Below, in pieces: positions 57,347 to 64,000 of a stretch of 64,000 nt of DNA. The position numbers and the translations under genes are program-made. The stretch lies in NCBI GenBank assembly GCA_049334165.1, contig JBEGHD010000001.1, one strand, 5' to 3'. Every line of letters starts with the position of its first letter. Position 1 is the first letter of the stretch. This DNA is from JBEGHD01 sp049334165. Lineage in GTDB: Bacteria; Bacteroidota; Bacteroidia; Flavobacteriales_D; Sanyastnellaceae. A model generated the notes under the pieces. That model was not told the origin of the DNA. It saw only the letters and a program-made list of their open reading frames with translations, and did no database searches.

Positions 57347-60013
57347 ATGAACAGAATCTCTTTAGTGGCCATTTTTGCAGCGACCATCTTTTTTTCTGGT
57401 TGCAAGCTTTTGAGCAACTCCAACGAATCTGCTGAAACCTCGGCTCCTCAGGTAATCGACCTTCCGGAAATTGAAGTGGAACCAAAACCTGAAAAAGTTT
57501 ATCGCGCCTCGAACACGATCACCAACGATTTGCTGCACACGCGCCTCGATGTTTCCTTCGACTGGGAAAAGCAGCACTTGCTTGGAGAAGCCGAACTCAC
57601 CTTTAAGCCACATTTCTACGATGTGGACAGCCTGGTGATTGACGCCAAAGGGATGGACCTCCACAAGATCGCCATGATGGGCGAAAACAACCAGAAGAAA
57701 GATTTGAGCTTTAGCTACGACAGTCTGAAAGTTTTCATCGACCTCGACACTACTTTTTCCAGGACAGACACGTTCATGGTTTATATCGATTACACCGCTC
57801 GCCCAAACGATTTGCCGGAAGGTGGAAGCGCGGCAATTTCTTCTGACAAGGGGCTTTACTTTATTAACCCAATGGGCAACGAAGACAAGCCTCAGCAAAT
57901 TTGGACACAGGGAGAAACTGAAGCGAGCTCGTGTTGGTTCCCAACGATGGACACGCCAAATGAAAAAACCACCCAGGAGATTTTCATCACGGTAGATGAC
58001 CGATTCAAAACCCTCTCAAATGGCGAGTTGGTTTACAGCAACTTTAATGCAGACGGCACCCGCACCGACTACTGGAAACAGGATCTTCGTCACGCTCCTT
58101 ACCTCTTCATGATGGCGATTGGAGAATTCTCTGTGGGTCGCGACAAGTGGATGCGCGAGAGCGGAGAAGAAATTCCAGTCGACTACTACGTGGAAGAAGA
58201 GTATCAGGATTACGTTTTCAAGATTTTCGGTAACACTCCCGAGATGATCGAGTTTTACTCAAACGCGTTGGGCTACGAATACCCGTGGGCAAAGTACAGC
58301 CAGGTGGCCGTTCGCGACTATGTTTCGGGAGCAATGGAGAACACTTCTGCCAGCATTTTTGGAGAATTTGTTCAGCAAACCGATCGCGAGTTGCTCGATG
58401 GCGACAGTGAAGCAATTATCGCTCATGAGCTTTTCCACCACTGGTTTGGCGACCTGGTAACCTGCGAGTCGTGGGCCAACCTACCGCTCAACGAATCATT
58501 TGCGACTTACGGAGAGTACCTCTGGTTTGAACACAAATACGGAAAAGACAAGGCTGACTACCATCGTCAGAATGCGAATGGCGGTTATTTTTCCGAAGCG
58601 CAAAACAAGAAAGTGGATTTGATTCGATTCCACTACGACCACCGCATGGACATGTTTGACGCGCACTCTTACAACAAAGGTGGCTCCATTTTGCACATGC
58701 TCAGAAAAACGATTGGCGATGAAGCATTTTTTGCTTCACTGGAAAAATACCTCAAGGACAACGAGTTTGAACCTGCCGAGATCCACCACCTCAGACTTGC
58801 CGTTGAGGAAGTGACAGGGAAAGACATGAACTGGTTTTTCAATCAGTGGTTTTTGAACAGCGGTCACCCGGTGCTCGACATCAGCTATTTCTACAACGAT
58901 TCGCTAAAACAGCAGCAAGTGGTGATCAAGCAGATGCAAAACCTCGAATCGGCTCCGATCTTTAAGCTCCCCATCGACATTGAAATTTGGAACGGTGACG
59001 AATACCGCAGACAACGCGTTTGGCTGGAGCACGATGAGCAGATGTTCAGATTCGATGTAGACTCGAAGCCGACTCTCGTGAAAGTGGATGCAGACAAATC
59101 ACTGCTTGCCCAAAAAACAGACAACAAGCCAGACGAAATGTGGCAAGAACTCTGGGAAAACTCATCAAATTACTTCGATCGCTACGAGGCGCTGAACGTT
59201 GCGCTGAACCGAAGCATTCCCGGTGATACCACAATTATTTTTGAAGCACTCACCGATCCTTTTTGGAACATTCGCGCAATGGCGTTGGGCGGTGTCGACA
59301 AAATAGAAGCTGCCAGACCTCAAATCGAAAACGTGCTTAACCAGATGGTTGACCACGACTCGAACTCGCGTGTGGTGGCAACTGCGATTGAAACACTTGC
59401 AGCGACTTACCCAGAACAGAACTACGAGCAGCTTTTTGTCAACCACCTCAGCGATAGCTCTTACACTGTGATTGGGTCAGCACTCAAAGCACTTCACAAG
59501 GTGAATCCGAAGAAGGCGATGACAGAAGCTAAAAAACTCGAAGATGAAGAATCAATGGAGATTTTATTGAACATCGCAGAGCTTTACGCGGCTGACGGAA
59601 GTCCGAAGCACAACGAGTTTTTCATTGCGAAGTCAAAAGAAGTCACCGGATTCGAGCTTTTCCCATTTATGCAGAGTTACTCGGCATTTCTCACCGGGCA
59701 AAACGATCAGGTGATCAACAAGGCAATTCCGGTTTTTGAGAGCACCGTGACTGACACCGACACCTGGTGGATAAAGTACAGCGGCTATCAGGGGTTGACC
59801 AACATCAGAGGGGACTACAAAGCTCAGTTGGAGAGTCTTGAAAAAGAACTCTCAGCAGCGCAGAGCTCGGAAAACTCAGACCCGAAGCAAGTCGAAAACC
59901 TGAAGAGTGAAATCTCCAGAATTGAAGCTCAAATTGCCAAAGTGCAGGAGGTTCTGGAAGAGCTGAAGGAGAATGAGACTAATGAGCGGATTCTTGGCAT
60001 GATGGGAGAATAG
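57347..60013 (+). CDS. M1 family metalloaminopeptidase, lipoprotein
   Basis: An 888-residue zinc aminopeptidase. The lipoprotein signal has lipobox FSGC near residue 19. The N-terminal beta domain is followed by SGAMEN (about 327-332), the exopeptidase motif, and the zinc motif HELFHH (His360, Glu361, His364) with the third ligand Glu383 in LNESFATY. The C-terminal third (about 600-830) is helical and HEAT-like, ending in a coiled-coil (about 825-875). It should trim peptides in the periplasm or at the cell surface, in keeping with a peptide-degrading marine lifestyle. Intact and of family length. Confidence 0.94.
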   Translation: MNRISLVAIFAATIFFSGCKLLSNSNESAETSAPQVIDLPEIEVEPKPEKVYRASNTITNDLLHTRLDVSFDWEKQHLLGEAELTFKPHFYDVDSLVIDAKGMDLHKIAMMGENNQKKDLSFSYDSLKVFIDLDTTFSRTDTFMVYIDYTARPNDLPEGGSAAISSDKGLYFINPMGNEDKPQQIWTQGETEASSCWFPTMDTPNEKTTQEIFITVDDRFKTLSNGELVYSNFNADGTRTDYWKQDLRHAPYLFMMAIGEFSVGRDKWMRESGEEIPVDYYVEEEYQDYVFKIFGNTPEMIEFYSNALGYEYPWAKYSQVAVRDYVSGAMENTSASIFGEFVQQTDRELLDGDSEAIIAHELFHHWFGDLVTCESWANLPLNESFATYGEYLWFEHKYGKDKADYHRQNANGGYFSEAQNKKVDLIRFHYDHRMDMFDAHSYNKGGSILHMLRKTIGDEAFFASLEKYLKDNEFEPAEIHHLRLAVEEVTGKDMNWFFNQWFLNSGHPVLDISYFYNDSLKQQQVVIKQMQNLESAPIFKLPIDIEIWNGDEYRRQRVWLEHDEQMFRFDVDSKPTLVKVDADKSLLAQKTDNKPDEMWQELWENSSNYFDRYEALNVALNRSIPGDTTIIFEALTDPFWNIRAMALGGVDKIEAARPQIENVLNQMVDHDSNSRVVATAIETLAATYPEQNYEQLFVNHLSDSSYTVIGSALKALHKVNPKKAMTEAKKLEDEESMEILLNIAELYAADGSPKHNEFFIAKSKEVTGFELFPFMQSYSAFLTGQNDQVINKAIPVFESTVTDTDTWWIKYSGYQGLTNIRGDYKAQLESLEKELSAAQSSENSDPKQVENLKSEISRIEAQIAKVQEVLEELKENETNERILGMMGE

Positions 60014-60175
60014 CTTCGGTGCTGTCATCAATAAACTTGCACTTAAGCTTGAAATATAATGTTCAAGTTCGAGGCTTGTGAAGTTTTGAAAGCAAGGAGT
60101 TTACTTTCGTAAATGACTGGTTTCAAAACTAGCGTAACGAAAAAATCGGACATTTATAGACGAGCGTAAAAATCA

Positions 60176-61309
60176 ATGGCAGGAATCTACATCCACATAC
60201 CGTTTTGTAAGCAGGCCTGCCACTACTGTGACTTCCACTTTTCGACTTCGCTGAAGCAGCGGACTGAGTTGGTAGAGTCGATTCGCAGGGAGCTCGAGCT
60301 GCGAAAAGGCTACCTCAACGATCAACCGGTAGAAACCATCTACTTCGGTGGTGGAACTCCCAGTTTGCTGAACCCACAGGAACTGCAGTCGATTTTGGAT
60401 AAAGTCTACGAGTTGTTTCCGGTAACCGAAAATCCAGAAATCACGCTGGAGGCCAATCCGGATGATCTTTCAGAAGAAAAGCTGAAAGAGTTGGAAGCAC
60501 TGCCGATCAACCGGCTCAGTATCGGCATCCAATCTTTTCGGGCTGATGACCTCAAAATGATGAACCGGGCTCACGATGTGGAGCAGGCTCTAACCTGTGT
60601 TCCGTCAGCTAGAAATCATGGTTTTAAAAACATTTCAATCGACCTGATTTACGGCATTCCGGGATTGACAAACGAGGAGTGGAAAGCTAACCTGCAACAG
60701 GCTTTCGATCTAAAGCCCGATCACATTTCCAGCTATTGCCTCACCATTGAGCCGGGAACTGCCTTTGCACACTTCGTGAAAAAGGGAAAGCTAAACCCAG
60801 TTGACGAAGAAATGGCCGCCAACCAGTTTGAAATAATGGTGAAGGCGATGAAGGAAAACGGTTTTGATCACTACGAGGTTTCCAACTTCGGAAAAGCAGA
60901 GTTTTACTCTCGTCACAACACGTCATACTGGCTCAGCAAGCACTACCTCGGAGTTGGTCCTTCGGCACACTCTTTTGATGGAAAAAGTCGCTCGTGGAAT
61001 GTCGCAAACAACAGCCGCTACATCAAGTCGCTGGAGAAAGACGGACTTCCGATAGAAACCGAAGAACTGAGCTTAAACACTCAATACAACGAGTACATCC
61101 TGACTTCTTTAAGAACGATTTGGGGCGTTTCAGTGGAAAAAATGAAGACTGAATTTGAAGTCGATTTTGAAGAGAAGTTTGCAAACGAATTGAAGCGATT
61201 CAAAGATGAAGGCTGGATAAAAAAACAAGCCGACACCTGGAAAGTCACCGAAGAAGGAATGCTGATGGCCGATGGAATTGCCGCAGAATTCTTTATTATT
61301 GAATCATGA
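60176..61309 (+). CDS. hemW: Radical SAM family heme chaperone HemW
   Basis: A 377-residue radical-SAM protein. The 4Fe-4S motif CxxxCxxC at Cys11, Cys15 and Cys18 (FCKQACHYCDF) is preceded by IYIHIPF. YFGGGTPSLL, EANPDDLSEEKL, GIQSFRADDL and DLIYGIPGLTNEEW are typical of the HemN/HemW group. The HemW C-terminal domain with GPSAHSF is present. It lacks the extra N-terminal part of true coproporphyrinogen oxidases, so it is called HemW, which delivers heme to client enzymes. It overlaps the cyclase gene by 4 bp. Confidence 0.93.
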   Translation: MAGIYIHIPFCKQACHYCDFHFSTSLKQRTELVESIRRELELRKGYLNDQPVETIYFGGGTPSLLNPQELQSILDKVYELFPVTENPEITLEANPDDLSEEKLKELEALPINRLSIGIQSFRADDLKMMNRAHDVEQALTCVPSARNHGFKNISIDLIYGIPGLTNEEWKANLQQAFDLKPDHISSYCLTIEPGTAFAHFVKKGKLNPVDEEMAANQFEIMVKAMKENGFDHYEVSNFGKAEFYSRHNTSYWLSKHYLGVGPSAHSFDGKSRSWNVANNSRYIKSLEKDGLPIETEELSLNTQYNEYILTSLRTIWGVSVEKMKTEFEVDFEEKFANELKRFKDEGWIKKQADTWKVTEEGMLMADGIAAEFFIIES

Positions 61310-62073
61310 TCGCAACCATCAAAAAAGGAGACAGGGAAGTCAAAGTCGACTTGTCAAAACCCATCGACATCAGTTTGCTTCTTTCCTCAAAAGAAGGCGC
61401 CTTAGCCTGGTACGTTGATCCGGTTTCCATCGAACCGGTGATGACCGAGCAGTTCACCGGAAGTGTGAAATTGGGTGGCTCGGTGAATTTTCGAGACATC
61501 AAATTTAACCCACACGGAAACGGCACCCACACAGAATGCGTGGGTCACATCAGCCATGAAGAGTACAGCATCAACCAGACTTTGAAAAACTACTTTCACT
61601 GGGCCCGATTGATCTCGGTACAACCAGAAGTTGCTGACGGATCAAAAGACGGAACCCAAAAAGGCGATCGAATTATCACTGCAGATTTACTTAAAGAAAA
61701 GCTGAAAGGATTTGATGGAAAGGCCATCGTGATCAGAACTCTTCCTAACGATTCGCTCAAAAAAACCACCAACTACTCAAACACCAATCCGGCTTACCTA
61801 ACTACTGATGCCATCCAGGCAATTCTCGATGCCGGAGCAGATCACCTTCTGCTCGACCTACCTTCAGTAGACCGTGAAGAAGACGGAGGTGCACTGGCAG
61901 CTCATCACCTCTTTTGGAATTATCCTTCAAATCCAAATCTGGAGAGAACCATCACCGAATTGATTTTCGTTCCCGATGAAGTGAAAGACGGGGATTATCT
62001 GCTGGAAATTCAGTTTGCCCCGTTTGAAAATGACGCTTCGCCTTCGAGGCCGGTTTTGTATTCTTTTTCTTAA
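61306..62073 (+). CDS. Cyclase family protein (kynurenine formamidase-like)
   Basis: A 255-residue metal-dependent hydrolase of the cyclase family. The signature HGNGTHTECVGHI (a variant of HxGTHxD) lies at about residue 72, preceded by NFRDIKFNP. DHLLLDLPSVDREEDGGALAAHHLFW matches the later family segment. Members hydrolyse N-formyl-kynurenine or related amides, but the substrate is not known here. It overlaps hemW by 4 bp, which is probably a shared transcript rather than a shared pathway. ATG start. Confidence 0.85.
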   Translation: MIATIKKGDREVKVDLSKPIDISLLLSSKEGALAWYVDPVSIEPVMTEQFTGSVKLGGSVNFRDIKFNPHGNGTHTECVGHISHEEYSINQTLKNYFHWARLISVQPEVADGSKDGTQKGDRIITADLLKEKLKGFDGKAIVIRTLPNDSLKKTTNYSNTNPAYLTTDAIQAILDAGADHLLLDLPSVDREEDGGALAAHHLFWNYPSNPNLERTITELIFVPDEVKDGDYLLEIQFAPFENDASPSRPVLYSFS

Positions 62074-62083
62074 TTTTATTCCT

Positions 62084-62326
62084 ATGAGCATCAAACAATT
62101 AATCATAGACCGGATATCTGAAATTGAGAATGAATCTGTTCTCAAAGAAATCCTGCAACTTATCTCGGCAGAAACAGAATTCACTGAAGTCTACACGCTG
62201 AACCCGCAACAAGAAAGCAAGGTTAATGAAGCCTTTGAAGATATTTCGAGAGGCAGAACTATGACTCAGGAAGAATCTGAAAAATTTATTTCAGAATGGT
62301 TGAAAAAACAGTCCACTGGTCTCTAA
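62084..62326 (+). CDS. Antitoxin of a second ParE/RelE-type module
   Basis: An 80-residue protein whose layout follows the antitoxin at 14908: IDRISEIENESVLKEILQLIS, then YTLNPQQESKVNEAF and the tail DISRGRTMTQEESEKFISEWL. The frame is open further upstream through the cyclase 3' end, but that segment is unlike an antitoxin; ATG 62084 is chosen. It overlaps the toxin gene by 31 bp. Expected to neutralise the toxin and self-repress. Confidence 0.75.
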   Translation: MSIKQLIIDRISEIENESVLKEILQLISAETEFTEVYTLNPQQESKVNEAFEDISRGRTMTQEESEKFISEWLKKQSTGL

Positions 62327-62598
62327 GAGCGAACAGGGACAAACTGGCAATCTTCGAATACTGGATTAATAGAAATAGGTCTATTACTTACGCCCAAAAA
62401 CTTGAGCGACTCTTCAATGAGGCCATGAAATTAGCCGCAACCTTTCCTGAAGCCGGTACCCCCACGAACACTAAAAAGGTGAGGTATAGGCAAATTCGTC
62501 ATTTTAAGATCTTCTATCAAATCAGCGAAAAATCACTGATTGTCCTATTAATCTGGGACGATAGACGAGATACCGCGAACCTTCCTTATTTAGATTAA
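62296..62598 (+). CDS. RelE/ParE-family toxin (second copy)
   Basis: A 100-residue basic protein paralogous to the toxin at 15132. Shared pattern: VxW at the start, then a helix with (F/L)xYWxxRN(R/K)S, Y..KL, the strand HFKIFYQISEKSLIVLLIWDDRRD, and a short tail. It stops at 62598, where its TAA overlaps by 3 bases the TAA of convergent urocanate hydratase. Intact. Confidence 0.83.
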   Translation: MVEKTVHWSLRANRDKLAIFEYWINRNRSITYAQKLERLFNEAMKLAATFPEAGTPTNTKKVRYRQIRHFKIFYQISEKSLIVLLIWDDRRDTANLPYLD

Positions 62599-64000
62599 CC
62601 CTTCAAAACCCCCTTCACCAAATCATCATCCGCCACATTCGGCAAAGTCACTTTCAGTCTTGGCTCTTCTTTCATCGCTCGTTTGATGGCGAAGATGGCC
62701 CCTTCGTTTCTGGCCCAGCTTCTGCGTGCAATTCCGTTGTTTACATCCCAGTGGAGCATCATTTTTAGTCTGCGCTCGCTGTCTTCAGATCCATCGAGGA
62801 GCATTCCAAAACCTCCGTTGATCACTTCGCCCCAGCCTACTCCACCCCCATTGTGCAGCGAAATCCAGGTGGCTCCGCGGAAACCGTCTCCCACGAAGTT
62901 TTGCACGGCCATGTCGGCTGTGAATTGAGATCCATCATAAATATTTGAAGTCTCACGGTAAGGCGAATCTGTTCCCGAAACATCGTGGTGGTCGCGACCG
63001 AGAACTACCGGTCCGATCTCACCTTTGGCGATAGCATCGTTGAACGCTTTGGCGATCTTCATTCGACCTTCTGCATCGGCATAAAGAATTCTTGCTTGCG
63101 ATCCGACTACCAGTTTATTTTCCTGTGCTCCCTGAATCCACTGGATGTTGTCCGCCATCTGTTGCTGGATTTCTTCAGGTGAGTTTTTGCGGATTTCTTC
63201 GAGCACTTCGCAGGCAATGTCATCGGTTTTTTGAAGATCCTCAGGCTTGCCGCTCGTACAAACCCAGCGGAACGGACCAAAGCCATAATCGAAACACATC
63301 GGCCCCATGATGTCCTGCACGTAAGAAGGATAGATGAACCCATCACCGTCTTCGTTCATGATATCGGCTCCGGCACGGGAAGCTTCCAACAAGAAGGCAT
63401 TTCCGTAATCGAAGAAATAAGTTCCTTTTGCAGTGTGGTTATTGATTGAAGCCGCCTGCTTTCTCAGTGATTCCTGAACTTTCACTTTAAACTGCTCAGG
63501 ATTTTCGGCCATCATTTTGTTGGACTCTTCAAAGCTCAATCCTGCCGGATAGTAACCACCAGCCCACGGATTGTGAAGCGATGTTTGGTCGGAACCAAGA
63601 TCAACGTAAACGCCTTCTTTATCGAATTTCTCCCAGACATCCACAATGTTTCCGAGGTAGGCAATCGACACGACTTCTTTACCTGCTTTTGCCTTCTTCA
63701 CTCTTTCTGTCAGCTCGTCCAGGTCTTCGATAATTTCATCCACCCATCCTTGTTTGTGGCGCTTGTGAGCCGCGTTTGGATTCACTTCTGCAGTCACCGA
63801 AACACAACCAGCAATGCTTGCTGCCTTTGGCTGAGCCCCACTCATTCCACCGAGTCCGGCTGTGACGAAAAGCTTTCCGGCCAGTCCTTCGCCCGACTTT
63901 GAAATTTTTCTTCCGGCATTTAACACGGTGATCGTTGTACCGTGCACAATTCCCTGAGGCCCGATGTACATGTAAGAACCTGCAGTCATTTGTCCGTACT
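62595..64000 (-). CDS. hutU: Urocanate hydratase, 3' part (5' end outside the window)
   Basis: The C-terminal 467 or so residues of urocanase, which hydrates urocanate to imidazolonepropionate in histidine degradation. Support: YGQMTAGSYMYIGPQGIVHGTT, the NAD-binding loop GLGGMSGAQPKAASIAGC, DLGSDQTSLHNPW, GPFRWVCTSGKPEDL and SLHNGGGVGWGEVINGGFGM. The protein continues in frame to base 64000 with no start before the edge, so an apparent start at 63989 is only an internal Met. It appears to be the longer Bacteroidota form. Confidence 0.93.
   Translation of the reverse strand, partial: YGQMTAGSYMYIGPQGIVHGTTITVLNAGRKISKSGEGLAGKLFVTAGLGGMSGAQPKAASIAGCVSVTAEVNPNAAHKRHKQGWVDEIIEDLDELTERVKKAKAGKEVVSIAYLGNIVDVWEKFDKEGVYVDLGSDQTSLHNPWAGGYYPAGLSFEESNKMMAENPEQFKVKVQESLRKQAASINNHTAKGTYFFDYGNAFLLEASRAGADIMNEDGDGFIYPSYVQDIMGPMCFDYGFGPFRWVCTSGKPEDLQKTDDIACEVLEEIRKNSPEEIQQQMADNIQWIQGAQENKLVVGSQARILYADAEGRMKIAKAFNDAIAKGEIGPVVLGRDHHDVSGTDSPYRETSNIYDGSQFTADMAVQNFVGDGFRGATWISLHNGGGVGWGEVINGGFGMLLDGSEDSERRLKMMLHWDVNNGIARRSWARNEGAIFAIKRAMKEEPRLKVTLPNVADDDLVKGVLKG

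Noticed and set aside
1..64000. tRNA, rRNA, CRISPR arrays, insertion sequences, prophage
   Set aside because: No cloverleaf-type T-loop sequence, regularly spaced direct repeat, transposase or phage structural gene was noticed in any gap or frame.

Overview
The window looks like chromosomal DNA of a Bacteroidota bacterium, probably a marine Flavobacteriales or Cryomorphaceae-like lineage. Four things point there. Five proteins end in the gliding-motility-associated C-terminal domain (CHU_C, a type IX secretion signal). Two PorP/SprF-type outer-membrane proteins and a giant SprB-repeat adhesin are present. Lipoproteins are common and often acidic just after the lipobox Cys. Several genes carry the Bacteroidota -7 promoter box TAnnTTTG close to their start, and Shine-Dalgarno sequences are almost absent. 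The genus cannot be settled from the sequence alone.

Layout. 1-5.3 kb: acyl-CoA dehydrogenase, two small membrane proteins, a lipoprotein esterase and an NfeD-flotillin operon. 5.4-13.7 kb: an ECF sigma factor, a TPR-bearing anti-sigma-like protein and a TPR-CHAT protease, next to three divergent lipoprotein genes. Two of those lipoprotein genes share an exact two-part 28-bp upstream motif that may be the promoter read by this sigma factor. 13.8-17.9 kb: gpsA, a ParE-type toxin-antitoxin pair, an orphan antitoxin with a decayed toxin, a Cys-rich secreted protein, and glycyl-tRNA synthetase. 18-28.7 kb: two consecutive cassettes of CHU_C protein plus PorP/SprF, the second carrying a 2567-residue adhesin with 26 SprB repeats. 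28.7-32.1 kb: YjbR-like protein, an acidic protein, rsmI and radA. 32.2-40.9 kb: a minus-strand surface-protein locus, namely ECF sigma, a membrane anti-sigma-like protein that itself ends in PKD and CHU_C domains, and two paralogous NIDO/CHU_C proteins of about 1130 residues. 41-62 kb: mostly housekeeping genes (lepA, yraN, a pseudouridine synthase, a dolichol-phosphate mannosyltransferase-like enzyme, pyrC, rlmN, a LytS-type kinase, pgk, a biotin carrier, M1 aminopeptidase, hemW, a cyclase). 62-64 kb: a second toxin-antitoxin pair paralogous to the first, and the 3' part of urocanate hydratase, which runs off the window.

The most promising unexplained signals are: (i) the sigma/anti-sigma/CHAT/lipoprotein cluster with its shared upstream motif; (ii) the anti-sigma-like protein fused to a type IX secretion signal, which may couple transcription of surface proteins to the state of the secretion system; (iii) a 38-codon Cys-rich ORF convergent with lepA; and (iv) paralogous toxin-antitoxin modules, one of them decayed. 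No rRNA, tRNA, CRISPR array, insertion sequence or phage gene was recognised. All domain assignments were made by reading the sequence, with no database search.
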